From Thermothielavioides terrestris NRRL 8126 (lineage: Eukaryota; Ascomycota; Sordariomycetes; Sordariales; Chaetomiaceae): a DNA stretch of 64,000 nt. Under the pieces are notes generated by a model, which ran no database searches, was not told where the DNA came from, and saw only the letters and a list, made by a program, of their open reading frames with translations. The position numbers and the translations under genes were made by a program. Of this stretch, positions 11,031-23,500 are shown in pieces. The stretch spans positions 6,138,001-6,202,000 of the forward strand of contig NC_016457.1 in NCBI RefSeq assembly GCF_000226115.1, read 5' to 3'. Numbering within the stretch: position 1 is the first letter of the stretch; the number at the start of each line of letters is the position of its first letter.

Positions 11031-12111
11031 CTACTTCTTGAGCGCCACTGCCTCCCTCGCCGCTGCCAGCTGGGGAGGCAGCTCCATAAACTTCAGCACG
11101 TCGGCACAGTGCACCAAAATCACGTTGTCCTGGGCCATCTTGGCCAGATCCTCGCCGCCGGTGAGGCAGAAGCCGGCGCGCGGCTTGTTGTGCTTCTTGA
11201 GCGTGGCGTTGAACTTGTCGACGGCGGCCAGCCACTCGGGCTCGTTGCCCGAGCCGAAGTTGCCCGGCAGGCCCATGCTGATGCGGCAGTCGAGACTACC
11301 GAGCCACACCACGTCAATGTCCGGGACCTCGGTCAGGATGGCGTCCAGGTTGTTGATGCCCTCGAGCGACTCGATCTGCACCATGATGGCCGCCTGGTCG
11401 TTGAGGTTCGGCCACACGTCGCGCACTCCGTCGGCGGCCATGTCAGTGAGGCCGGGGATCATGCGGAACGGCGGCGCCGACCGGCTGCCCCCGTTCTTGG
11501 CGCCGAACTTGGCGGACGAGACGACGTGCTTGGCCTGCTCGACTGTCTCAAGCTGCGGGATGACGATGCTTGCTCCGGCGTCCAGGGCGAAGCCGATTGC
11601 GGCATGGTCGTGGCCGGGGACTCTGCGACAACCAAACCCCCCATGGTCCTCCTGTGTTAGCGGGCAGGGCAGAGCAGAAGGCTGAGCCGTGCGTGGCGGG
11701 AAAGGGCCGTGGCAGCATTACCTGACAAAGGGAATGGTGCGGCCGGCACTCATGAACATGATTTCGTGGACCATCTGCAAAAAGAGAAGACGGACCCATG
11801 TTAGCCGGGGCGTCAGCTTCCAGGAACAGAAGGCCACGAACCGTGGTCATTGTCTCAACGTCGCACGATGTGTGCTCCCAATCGATCCAGGCAATATCAA
11901 AACCCATCGGCGCAACAAACCGTGCGATGGGCACCGAGCTGAGGCCGAAGTAGTACCCGATCATGCATGGGATCTTCTTCTCGTACGCGTCCCGGATGGC
12001 CTGGCGAGCGCGGTGCGGCTGGAACAGGGACGGGCCCATGTAAGCCTGCATCCCTTGCGGGCCGCTGGAGCCGTTGGCGGCGCCGTTCTGTAAGTGCAAC
12101 AGGGAGCCCAT
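11031..12111 (-). CDS. HpcH/HpaI-family class II aldolase (2,4-dihydroxyhept-2-enedioate aldolase-like)
   Basis: Three exons: 12111-11842, 11774-11722 and 11622-11031. Introns are 11841-11775 (GTTCGT...GCAG, branch GCTAAC, phase 0) and 11721-11623 (GTAATG...GCAG, phase 2), giving 304 residues. The fold signatures of the HpcH/HpaI TIM-barrel family are all present: GFDIAWIDWEH, RVPGHDH (formed across the second junction), a metal-ligand Glu in MVQIES and a metal-ligand Asp in WLGSLDCRISMG. The family cleaves or forms 2-keto-3-deoxy-type acids with pyruvate and a divalent metal, in the cytosol. The physiological substrate in fungi is unsettled. The middle exon of 53 bp is easily missed. No obvious catabolic neighbours are present. 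Confidence 0.9.
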
Positions 12112-13397
12112 GGTGCGAGCGGTGTGGGAATCTGTGGCTGGCTGGTGGTGGAGGACTGCGGTAACAGTGAATCTGCGCTGACTGACGGCGGGACAGTGGG
12201 TTGAGAACATGACCGCTGCGAGAGTGCGAGCTGGTGGCCCCTTATACTTGCATCCGCCTACATCCTTCTTTCCGCCTCCCCCCCGGACCCTTCCACAATC
12301 CCTGCCCACGGACACTCGAGCAGGCACGCGGGGGGGTTCAGTGGACGTTGCACCGCCGCGACTGTTCCTTCCGGCTGTGGCGAACCGCAGTTCGAGCTCA
12401 CCAACAACACCGCGATTTTGGGGCGGAGCCCGGCATGAGTTTGCGGCCGTGGCACCATGTTCTGGCCAATACTCGCTTCCCGGCGGCCGGCAAAGTGTGA
12501 AGCAAGGTATGATGGCGAGCAAGGCGTAGCCCGGGAGTCTGACAGTGGATAGGGTACCCTAATCCATAAACGCATTTCTTTCCTTTTTTCGTCCCCTTTG
12601 GTGCCGAACCGCTTGGCATATGCGAGGAGGGAAAAAACACGGTGAAGTCGCAACAACCCCCGGGCCCTCCCCTCCCCCCCCCACCAAGTTGGCAGGACGG
12701 ATGCTCATTCCCCTGCCCAACGTTCCTGCCTCGAAGGCCCGCCCCGGCTGGGCTGACGGCGGGGGAAGCGAAGGATGCCGTGGATCCTTTACTTCGTACT
12801 GCGTATTCTACTAATAGTAGGGGCCAACTAATAGTCCAGGATAAACCAGCAATGATTATGGTGATACGTTACCGCCGACTGTTGGTCGTTGGTTCCGACG
12901 TGGCCCGGAGGCTCGGATACGGTATGTTGCGGCCGCTTGAGTGAATGTGCTGAGGCTGTTCTGTTGGGACGTCAGGAAGTCCTGGATTTGCATGCTGAGA
13001 CCAGAATTCTCCGGCCGTAAGGTGGACGAAGATCGACCGCCTGAATCAGCAATTCTCTCGGCTTGGATGTGGCCCAGTTGCGAGTCAAGAAAAGAGGCGA
13101 ACCACAAAGCTGGCTCCCTGCCTTCCGACAGATCCGAAAAGCTGGGTCTAAGCAGCCGTTCAACGAGCTGAGTCAGCCCTAAAACCGGTTAAAGCGTTTA
13201 GCAGGGTTGAGGATGCAACGGGCAAACGACGAGACTCTCGAATTACGTCCGTACTCCAGGTGGCCCCTGTGAACCAAAGATGCGAAGATGTGTGAACGCC
13301 CTCGCGATGCGCCAAGCAGAGTGCAAGTATTCCGTACACTAAGGTAAGTCAAGTTCAGATCCCCAGTGAACTCCATTCCGCCGGACACGGATAACCA
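12112..13397. other. Intergenic region upstream of the aldolase
   Basis: The promoter and 5' leader of the aldolase should lie in the first several hundred bases. A C-rich run occurs at about 12658-12682. No supported gene is seen on either strand; the longer open frames here carry no recognisable features. Confidence 0.5.
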
Positions 13398-15202
13398 TCA
13401 CACCAGGACAGAAACCGCCCTCTCCCGGGCCTCCTTATCCTTCTTCATCTTGAAAAGCTGCTTGATCATGTCCCGCTTTTTCTCCTTCGGCTTGCCCGGG
13501 GCGCCGCCCGCCTCGCCCTCGACCTCTCCCTCCTCAATGGCCTTCAACCCGGTCCTCGACGCGTGTTTCGACGAGCGCGACACAGTGGAGCCTTCCTGTT
13601 GGGCCTGACTCCTGCTGCTACGCTGACTGCGATGACTCCGCTCGCTCACCGCCTCGCTGGCCCCGTCATCATCTCCATGCTTCTTGCTGCTCTTCCGCTC
13701 CGGCACTTCCACCTCTTTGCGACGTCTCCGGGTGCGATGTGACCTCCTCGACCGCTCGGTCCGCGCCCTGCTGACCTGCGAGACCGAGTCGCACGGCGCC
13801 ACGTCGTCGTCCAGGTCGCGGTTGTCGCACATCTCGCGCAGGGCGCGCTCCGCCTCGCGGCTCATCAGCTCGACGTCGGCTGCCTCGTCGGCGCCAAACG
13901 GCACGATCCCCCGGCGCCACGTCTCGATGGTGCTCAGCTCCTCGTTGACGTCCTGCAGCACCAGCGCTTCGTCGTAGCTCGCCGCGCTGGCCGGCTGCTG
14001 CGGCGTCTTCTCCCCGACAGCGTCAGGGGCAGCGGCAGTGGCAGCGGGGCGCATCTCGAACGGCGCCTCGGGCACCTTCGCCGCGGGCGCCGCGTCCTTG
14101 ATGCGCTTGACGATCTTCCACCCGCCAAACATGACCACGGTGACGCCGACGGCGACGCCCGCGCCGATCAGGAACTGCGGGCTGGCCAGCAGCGCGAACA
14201 CGGCCGGGCTGCCGCCCTTGAGGAAGGCCAGGAAGGCCGGGCTCATCTTGCCCAGCAGCGCGCTCAGCTCGGCCAGCGACAGTGCCACCGCCGCCGCCGC
14301 CTCCGGATTGCGCTGCAGGCTCTCGATCATGGAGCTCGCCGTGTCGTGCACGCATTGCGCCTCCTCCAGGAAGCCCTCGATGCGGTCCATCAGGGTGAGC
14401 GCTTGCTTCTCTTGCGGGTCTTCGACCTCCGACGCGCCGTCGTCTTTGGGAGGTGGGTCAAGGTCCACACGCGTGGCCAGGTCGGGCGGGATATCGCCGT
14501 AGGCGAGGTTCATGTCGATGGACTTCTTCCTGGCGAGCTGCTGGCGGTCGGATGCCGCGGCCACAGGGCCGGGTGCAACCGGGGCCGGAGGTGCAGCCGG
14601 TGCTTGCGGTGGGGGTCCAATGGCGAGTGTCGGCCGGGAAAGCTGCATGTCCCGGGGAGCCGTCTCGGCATACGGGGACCGGTAGGCCTTGGACGGCGAT
14701 GTGGCCGATACCTCGGAGTGTGCCTTGAGATTACCCTCGGTCAGCGCTGGCAAGCGGCGGCGTTCCGACGACCGTGGCCGGTGGGAGCGCCGTGTGTAGC
14801 GGCTGTAGCGGGAGGAGGCGTGTGAGCGGCTGTCGCTGCCGTCGTCGTACGACCTGCGGCGGCGCTCGTGCACATGGTCCACCTCGTCAGCGTATCTGCC
14901 ATCGTGTCGCTCGTAGTGCTCGTGGTGCTCGTAGTGGTCGTCGTAGTATGGGTCTCGGCTCCGTGCCACATCGAAGGTCTTAGCCCGCCGGATCCCCGCA
15001 CGTTCGGCCTTGATGGCCTCTTTTCTGTCCCGGTAGGCCGCTTGGGCTTCCTTGAAGATGTTGACTAGCTGCTTGCCCTGGGAGCTGTCAGCGGCCATGC
15101 GGTGCTCGCGCCGGTCGGGTGCGGGGGACGCAGCAGCGCACTTACCGTGCTGATGACCTTCCCCGAGTTATTGATGATGGTGATGATTTCTGTGGTCGGC
15201 AT
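13398..15202 (-). CDS. Unnamed fungal single-pass membrane protein with Arg/Ser-rich flanks
   Basis: Two exons: a 57-bp first exon (15202-15146, MPTTEIITIINNSGKVIST) and 15077-13398. The intron 15145-15078 (GTAAGT...CCAG, branch GCTGAC) is phase 0; total 578 residues. Residues 20-38 (GKQLVNIFKEAQAAYRDRK) form a short basic helix. A long His/Tyr/Arg/Ser-rich stretch and a Pro/Ala segment follow. A helical region around residues 245-320 ends in one hydrophobic segment (FLIGAGVAVGVTVVMFGGW) and a basic KIVKRI stop. The C-terminal 200 residues are charged and Arg/Ser-rich. I do not recognise a named domain. The opening motif plus helix resembles the N-termini of other fungal proteins of unknown function. 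The Met at 15098 is an alternative, less likely start. Confidence 0.75.
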
Positions 15203-16332
15203 GGCGAATGTGTTGAGGGCTTCTCGGGCAGGTTCGGCTTTCGATCGGTGTTTCTCGGGACTCGACTTGGCCGGTCTCCCATGCCAGCGCTCTGCGATGG
15301 AGCTAAGGGAGGTTCCTGCGCTGGCGAAAGACTTTTTCCGGTGCTGTTGCTGTCTTTGCGATGTAGGCAGTTCAGTCACGGAGAGGTCTCCCGGTGTGGT
15401 CAAAATCTGATGAAGGAGAAGGGGAAGCGTTGCTGGCGCAGCTCCGACCCAGCGAGGTGCCCAGTGGGCGTCCGGGCATCGAGCCGAAAAAAAGGTTTCA
15501 GGCCTCCCGTCCCCATGCAATGCAGCCCAGCAGACAACTGGCGCAACCGTTAACGTGCATCCAGGGCAGCCAGCATGATTGGACCGCGACCAGTTGCAGC
15601 GGGCTTGCGAAAAGAGGACCAGCCATCGACGGCGGGAAGCATCCGGTGGCCGCTGGTTGGCCGAGGTTGGTCACCACTCACGGTGTCTTGCGCTCTCACC
15701 GCATCGTCTTCAGGGCCCGGGCCCGGTCGAGTTGACGCAGACACGGTGGGGGTGTTGCTGGTGCGGGGCACCCACTGGAAGGGCTTCAGGGAATCCTGCA
15801 GTGGCGCTGCAGGCGGAGGGGAGCCCCTGGCGTCGCGGGAGGCTGGAGAAGTCTTCGCCGGCAAACTCCCATGTCTGCTGAGTTGGCACTGTTCGCAGCA
15901 AGTCGTCGAGGATCGAACATCCCATTTCTGGGCGACAAACCACTTGAGCGGTGGAGCCTGCCAGTTCATCAGCATCAGCAAGCCCCACCCGAGCAGCCTC
16001 CCCTTTTTTTTGTGAACACGCGGCGAACGGCGCAGCGTCACATTGGCATCGTCAGTTAACCGATTTGCAAGGAGCAAGCAAGGCGAGTGGCATGGCATCG
16101 GGAACGTCGGGTCATCAAGAAGCCATGGTTGCTCTCCCAGTTCTTGCCGAGCAAGGCGCACAAATCATCACACAATGCAGATCATCCAGCCAACTGTACG
16201 GATTACCCAGTCGTAACATCATGCATTACCCCAGCACCGCCTTTCAACATCGCCCATGTCGTAGGCGCCCGTCCTTCACCCAGTAATTATCCCTGAACTG
16301 TCATGCAGAGAAAAGCTGCCGTGACACGCCCA
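15203..16332. other. Intergenic region
   Basis: It contains the promoter of the minus-strand gene starting at 15202 and the 3' flank of the gene ending at 16333. No frame with coding character was found. Confidence 0.5.
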
Positions 16333-18423
16333 CTAGGCGATGTAGACAGGCTGCCGACTCCCCAGCAGCTCGCTCTTGGGGATCTGCACGTCCTTCTTGT
16401 TGAAGTCGTGCAACAGCAACCAGCACAGCATCCGCAGCACGAGGGTGCACCATATAGCCGATGCCTGCGACTCCAGGCTCACGGTCCTGTCCATGCCGGC
16501 CAACGGCTGGGTCGCGCGGTCGGGCGGCTGCACGTGCAGCAGCGGGACCGTCGACTGGGCGCCGTCCTGCGTCCCCAGATACGTCGGGCTCGGGCCCGGT
16601 GAGATGGGGCGGGACGGCGTGGCCGACGCCGGGGTCGACATGGTCTCGTCCGTGGCCTCGCGGACGCTGTCGACAGACACGGCGCGGGAGCGCACCGATG
16701 GGGCGTACCGCGTGGTCTGCCGCCGCCGGTACGACATCACCGCGCGTTCCCGGACTTTCCTGAGGACCTTGAAGAAGTACAGATCCATGAAGGCTTCCTG
16801 ACGCTCTTCCGGGCTGGCAGCGGTGAGCTCGTCGAAATGCTCGGCCCTCCGTTGTTGGTAGCCGCCGCTCTGCGTGCTCCTGCTGTCGGCATCCACCCCG
16901 GGACCGCTCTTGTCGTTGATCAGCTTGAGCACCTCCTGGAAGTGCTCCCGGACCACCATCCGCACCAGGTCCCGGTCGGCGGCCTTGAGGAACGCGTCGC
17001 AACCATCGAGGATGTCATGCAGTTTGTTGAGCAGCGGCAGGGAATTACCGGGCGTCTTGGATCTCTTGTCAGCGTCCAGCGCGGCGAGCAAGTCCTTCGC
17101 GTCGTTCTCAAGCTGGAGGACCTGATCGGTTGGGGGAAGGTCGGCTTCCGAATCGTGGATCTTCTTCCAGTACTCCTTCACCAGCCTGCGGAGGTTGAAG
17201 AAGTTCTTGTCCCAATGGTACGGCGTCGGGTTCGGCAGCATGCGGAAGGCACTGTTGCGGATGTGCAGCGTCTTGCCGAGCATGCCAAGCAGCTCGAAGG
17301 GAACTGCGCACGGTCAGTGGTGAGCAAACGTAGAGCCACAGAATGTCCGCAGATAGCACCTACCAGGAAACAGATGGCCGTGCTTGGTGTCGTCAGACCG
17401 AAAGTAGTTAGCCGTGTCGGTATTGCACTCGATAAGGACCATCGTCTCGGCGATCTCGCGCAGACTGCCGAGCTGCAGGAAGCTAAGGTCCTTGGGGTCC
17501 TCGTTGGGGAACTCGATCCTGCGTCTGTCCCTGGAGTCGTCCTGGAACAGGGTCGAGACGAAGCCGCAGCACAGTTCCTTGACCTCGTCGACGGGAATCA
17601 CCCTGTTCTCCCGGAACTTGCTTTTGCCGCAGATCTGGAAGCTGAACAGCAGGCCGAGCTCGGGAACGTTGGTGCCCGTGAGCATGTAGCCGTTGCCCTC
17701 GGCCCGGTATCTGTCGCCAGACCTGTCGAACTCCTTCCAGTATATCCCCATCATGGCAGCGATCTCGAGCAGATGGCATATGGTGGTGGTGGCGTAGGGC
17801 TTCCTGACGTCGGCCGGCATGGTGTCCCAGCTTCGCTTCTTGGCTTGGAGGGCGACGGCCAGCGTGTGACTCCGAAAGTCGGCCGGCGGAAAGGGTTGCG
17901 GCGGATTGTTCTTGTAGTGCTGTTGTTGCCACTCCTGGCTCTCCTTCTCCATGGACTGCAGCTGCGACAGCAGTGTCACCCATGAAGCCCTCTCGTTGTC
18001 GGCCGTGTGGACCCGGCCCTCCTGCAGCGTCTGCCGCTGCGCCTCCTCCTCCTTGGGCAGCAGCGCGCGTGTCTTCCTCAAACTCTCGCTGGTGCCGTCG
18101 ATAAAGTGTATCGGCTGGTTGCGGACGGGACCGTTCTTGTTGGTGGCAGGGCACACGAAAATGACAGGCGTCTCGAACTGGACCTCGAAGCGCAGCTCGG
18201 TCGGTCGGAATATTCGTTTCTTGCTCTCGTGCCACTTGCCCATAACGCTCTCGCCACAGTTCGAGTACCCGGCGGCCGAGGCGATGTACTGCTGGAGCAC
18301 CTGGGCGAGGGTGCCCACCAAGGCCACCAACGACACGACGAGGGCAACCCAGTTGAGCGCGTCGGAGCTGCCGCCGCCACCGTCGGAGCCGCCGCTGTTG
18401 TCCGGGCTCGTGGAGTTGTTCAT
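16333..18423 (-). CDS. Unnamed fungal membrane-anchored protein, 676 aa
   Basis: Two exons, 18423-17364 and 17303-16333. The intron 17363-17304 (GTAGGT...GCAG, branch ACTGAC, phase 1) joins the frame as HLFP-V-PFELLGML. After a Ser/Gly-rich start there is one hydrophobic segment near residues 25-45 (WVALVVSLVALVGTLAQVL), then ASAAGYSNCGESVMGKW and RFEVQFETPVIFV. This run recurs in a family of large uncharacterised Sordariomycete proteins. The middle is mixed alpha/charged and the C-terminal 120 residues are Ser/Thr/Pro-rich. A second weakly hydrophobic patch lies near residues 640-655 (WCTLVLRMLCWLLL). I cannot assign a function. It follows another unnamed membrane protein in the same orientation. 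Confidence 0.75.
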
Positions 18424-19632
18424 GGTGACAAGTGTAAGGCAGGCCCGGAGGAGGAAGAGCCGGTCGTGGCGTTCGAAGACGCGCGCAGGGCCGCCAGTAG
18501 GGGGGTTCAGCGGCCGGATAACGTTAACTAACGCCCTGGACTGTCACGCTTTCGCCGCTCCGTCGTCGGTCGGCCAGTCAGCGCTCGGTCGCTTTAACGG
18601 TTAAGGCGACAACAGCAAGCTTGACTTCCTCCCCGGGACACGGTGCATTGTCGAAGGGACGGGAAACCCAAACACGGCGTCCCAGCGGGGACGGGGGCGC
18701 TTTTGGCCTCCATATCTTGGTGCGTCGCTGGCGCTGGGGGAGGAAGCGCAAGGCAACCAATGGGGCGTGCTGCGGCTGGCAGAATCCGCCAGCCCCTGCC
18801 CAGCGCAGTTACGCTAATTGCAATAGGATTCAGACCCCGGGCCGGCTCGCGCCCGGCCGGCGCCTGGCCGACGCCTGTCTCAATCCAGCTTAGCAGAACA
18901 AGCCACACGCGGGAAGGAGCGGATGATGATTGAAGATGCTGCCTTGCCAGTGGCCGTTGCATGCCGCAGCGGTTAACGAACATCCTGGTGCCACCTCAGG
19001 TAGACCTTATCGTTAACCCAGGACAAGCTTGACAGGTGTCTTTCACAGCACGTCGTGGCACCAGCGCATCCGTGCCGCGGCTTTATCTCGCTTAACCAGC
19101 GGAAGCGAAGGAGGTCGATCTCTGCAGGGAGAGCCGAATCCGTCCAAGTATCGAGGTCGTGGGGCAGCTGAAAGACAGTCGTGCAGCCCAACCCGGGCCA
19201 AATGGAGTCTCGTCGTCGTCGTAGTCGCCCATCGCCCGTCGCTATCGTCGTCGACGTCGTTCCGCGGTCTGGAGTCTGTCTCCCCTGACGATAGCCCAGA
19301 GGACCGGACCGCCTCGAAATGCCGTGCCAGGCCCTTTCCAAGATCATCGATGGACATGGGAAAAAGCCCGTCTTGTACTCCGTACGGGCCGGGAATTTGA
19401 GCAGTTGAGATCCATTGCAGCGAGCAAAGGGTCACGATGACGTCAGCCGGCCCAGCTTGGCCATCATCAGCCCGTATCCGCGGCATGCCGCATGCCGCAT
19501 CTCGCATCTCGCATCGCCAGGCCAGCAAACCCGAGCAGCGATACGTACGGCGCCGGCGTCTTGTCGCAAAGTCCTCTATCTTCCGGACCGGGCTCGGAAA
19601 ACAGATAAGTGCAGCGTGCTGTTGTCCCAACA
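18424..19632. other. Divergent intergenic (promoter) region
   Basis: This 1.2 kb lies between a minus-strand gene and the plus-strand DUF1264 gene, so it should hold both promoters. No coding frame is supported, and no regulatory site is distinctive enough to name. Confidence 0.5.
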
Positions 19633-20374
19633 ATGGAAGCGAAAACTGGCGGGCCGACCGTGGCGGGCGAGCCGCGGAGCACCAAGAGCGCCGTCCTTGA
19701 GACGGGCGCCGCCATGACGCAGGCACGTTCTATCTGTCTCCTTCCAATATCTGATATATCTGGCTTGTATCTGGGTCTTGACTCTGACGTCCTGTTGCCA
19801 GGACTTCTCCCCGCTCCAAACCGCCTGCGCCCACCTCAATGCGTTCCATGTCTACGCCTCCGATCCCTCGCGCGTCGTCGAGGCGAACCACTACTGCGGC
19901 CATCTGACCGAGGACGTGCGCCAGTGCCTGCTCTACGACCGTGTTTCTCCAGACGCCCGCCTGATTGGCATCGAGTACATGATCAAGCCACATCTGTACG
20001 AGTCTCTGCCGCAGGACGAGCGCCGCCTCTGGCACAGCCACGTGTTTGAGGTCAAGTCGGGCATGCTGGTCATGCCGCAGCCGTCCGCGCTGGTGCCGCA
20101 GGCTGCCTGGGACAAGGCCGAGACCGAAGAGATGGCCGAGGTGGTCAAGCTGTACGGCAAGGTTTACCATCTGTGGCAGGTCGACCGTGGCGACAAGCTC
20201 CCGCTCGGGGAGCCGCAGCTGATGACGAGCCTGACCGCCGCCGAGCAGCTTCCAGGCTTGGAAGCCATCATGGACGAGCGGGATAAGCGCTTTCCCGGGT
20301 GTGATTGGCGGAGAAAGAGAGAAATCCGGAAAGAGATCGAGGAGCCCGAGATCCATCCTGGTGCGTGCTGCTGA
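19633..20374 (+). CDS. DUF1264 / oil-body-associated-protein-like
   Basis: Two exons, 19633-19722 and 19802-20374, giving 220 residues. The intron 19723-19801 uses a GC donor (CAG|GCACGT) with a normal CCAG acceptor, phase 0. The joined text runs [25 protein letters not shown], and VEANHYCGHLTEDVRQCLLYD follows. These are the typical DUF1264 blocks found in plant oil-body-associated proteins and in many fungi. Without the intron the conserved domain has no ATG in frame, so the GC-AG model is the best reading. The fungal function is not established; lipid-droplet association is inferred from plants. It converges on the NRPS gene, 211 bp away. Confidence 0.85.
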
Positions 20375-20585
20375 ACGGGAGCGCCAGCTGTCCACGGCAC
20401 TGACCTTTTTGCTAGATGCGGACTACACGTGGAAGAAAGGTTGAGCATGTCGAGTGGCACCACCAGACTGGAAGCGCCGCGGGAGTTAATGAGGCATCGG
20501 CATACGTGTGTCCACGATCCCCACGCAGTCAGAGACCGCGGTGACCGAAAGAATCACGAATCAATGGGACCGACGACCCAGTCAG

Positions 20586-23500
20586 CTAATTTACAACATT
20601 CAATCCCTTGACAATCTGGTCAATGACCCATGTCGCTCCGTCGCTGCCCAGTCTCTGGCTGGAGCCAAAGACACCGATAGTCATGGCCTCGCCTTCTACA
20701 GAAACCTCAACATCAACGGCGTCCTGCCCATGCGGTCAGAAATGCTCATATGACGATGTGCACAAAGGCAACTCACCGGAAACGCGTCCCTCACAGGGTT
20801 GCTGGCAATTTCGCGCGCGTGGCGCTCCTCCTCAAACGCATCACCCTCCCGGCCTGGCGTAGCTGGAAGCTCTGCGTCGTCTACCGTCGGCTCCCCCACC
20901 CACTCCAGCCGGACATCCCCTTGCGTGCTACTTCGAGGATCAGCCCCTGAGACGCCAAGGAAATTGACGAACGAATCGACCGTAATCCCCGTCCAGTCCT
21001 TGACCTCCCACAACCCGACCTCCACATTGACAGGCGACGAAATGGCGTGCAAGTCTTGCTGTATCGCGGCAGCCACATCGTCCAGATTGCCAGCACCGTC
21101 CCCGCTGCTCCCCGGCACCACCACCCGTAGCGGCACCAGTCGGAGGAAGGGGTAGTAGTAAGCAGCCGCTCCCGCCCCCGCTGCCTCGTCCAGCTCCAGC
21201 CCGGCCCGGTTGGCCAGGTAGACCCCAAACACGACGCGCTGCGGCCGCGGCCTGCCGCTCTCGACCGTCGCGTTGGCCAGGAAGTCTGCGTAAGCGGCGA
21301 AGAAAAGCGCTTGGAGGCTGACGCCGTTCGCCTTGCAGCGGGCGGCGAGGTCAGGGATGCCTTGCAGGGCGGCGTGGGCGACATGGCTGACGCGGGACTG
21401 GGGCTTGTCTGGTGGCGTAGGTTGAGATCCGAGCATTGGGAAGGAGGACTCGGCTCCGGCGAGATGCTCGGTCCAGAACTGTTTTCTGGAGGCTCGGTGG
21501 TGGTCCGCTGCCCAGCGCGCGAACAGGGCGTCATGCCAGTTGACGACGGCGCTGGTCGACGAGGTTTCGGCTGGGTGGGTGGCGCAGAGAGCGGCAAATC
21601 GGTGCATGATGGCTGGCAGGCTGACCGCGTCGTACAGGGCGTGGTGGATGCGCAGTCGCAGCTTCCAGGTGCCATCGCCGTCTTTCTCGGCGCGCAGGGT
21701 GTTGTATGGTTGAGACCAGTTGTCTGTGGTCCTGCTGTGCCAGGTTGCGCCGTCCGGGGACGAGTGGCCTGGGCTGAGTGTGGACGGCCGGAGGACAACT
21801 TGCAGGATCGGAGTCGACCGGGAGTTCGTTGAGAGGAAGATGGTTCTTAGGATCGGTGTCTCGGCCACCAGGGCCTTCCACGCCCTGTCGATCGCGTGGA
21901 TGTCACACTGACAGGAGAGTTTGAGGCAGAAGCTGGGGCAGAACACCTTGCCCTGGGTGTTCTGCCACACCGAGAGCATGTGCACCTGCATGGGTGACGC
22001 AGGCAGCACTTTCTCAACTGCAGACCGATCAATTCCGTGTTGCCGCAGCGTGGCCGGGAGGTCGAGACCCTCGGGAACTTCAGATCCTCGGGTGCCCTCA
22101 GTTCCGTCGATTGCTGTCTCCGTCGGCGAAGGTCTTAGCTGAGCGTCCGTGACGAGCCGAGCTATGTCAGTGATAGAGCCGGCCTTGAGCATGTCGCGGA
22201 CCCGAACGGCTATCCCCTTCTTCCGCAGAAGTGATCCCACCTTGATGGCGCTGATGGAGTCGAGGCCGAGGTGGTAGATGTTATTGCTCCTCCGGATCGT
22301 CGCCGCAGGTACGCCGGAGACCTCACCCAACACATCTCGGATAACTTCCTCCAAGGGGGACCAAGCTTCTTGCCCCCCGTCCCCTGGTTCATGTGTGTGC
22401 GACGTAGTCAAAATGTCGTCTGCGCTCCGAAGCAACACCGGCGGCTGCCCGCAAATCGAGACCCATTTCCCCCAGAACTCGACAACTTCGGCAGCTGGAA
22501 ACCGCACAAAATACGCGAGGAGCTGGTCGAGTTGCTTCAGAATACGGGTCGCGGCATCTTGGCTGATCCCGAGGGCGATCCTCCAGACCAGCCCGTTCTC
22601 CGTCATCTCCATCTCCACGCACATGGGGTATTCCACGGCCGACGACCCGCCAACCGACTTCATCCAATTCTCACGGCCATGCTGGAAGGACGACGAAAAA
22701 GTTCGCTGCTGGACGAAGAGGGTGTTGAACAGCGGTCCGTTGGCCCGCGCAAGCTTCAAAGCTTCCCGCAGCGGAAAGTTCTGGTATTGAAGCAAGCCGG
22801 TCGCGTTGTCCTGCATGTACCGCAACCAGGACGAGATGGTGCCGTGCAAAACGCTCCTCACCGGGACCGTGTTCATGGTGGGGAACACGAGTTTCTCCAT
22901 TTCCTCCGTGTCCCGGCACGAGAGGACCACCCCGAAAGTGACGTCCAAGGAGCCATGCCTCGCGGCCAGCGCAGCAGCCCAGCATGCTTGCCCCAAGGTC
23001 TGCAAGGTCACAGCGTTTGTCTTGCAGAAGGACACAATCTCCGGTGTGGGGAATGAAGAGGTTAGTTCAGCTCGATAGGTCGCGCGCTTTTCCCTCGAAT
23101 CGACTTCGTGCTCAGGGAACACCGTTGGCGCCGCGCCCTGCAGGTACCCGGACCAGAACGCGGAAGCATCGGGGGCCTCGGGGAAGAGCTTGTCCTCGAC
23201 CTGCCTGAGATAGCTCTCCATGCTTGGAGGCTGGAAACGGCCTTCGTATGCTTCCTGAACAGCCTGGTGGATTAGCCCGAGGGACCATCCGTCATACAGA
23301 GCGTGGGCGATGGACAAGACCAAGAACCGATCGCTCCCCACGCTCACGAAGGCTAGCTGCAGCAGATCGGAACTCCCTGCTCCCTTTTGAGCTCTGAGGG
23401 TGGCCCCCTCGCAGACCTTTTCCAGTTCCGCACGACTATCCAGGAGAACATCGCTCATGTGCACTGCTGGTTCGTCCTCGATGACTTGGCAGTAGCAAGC

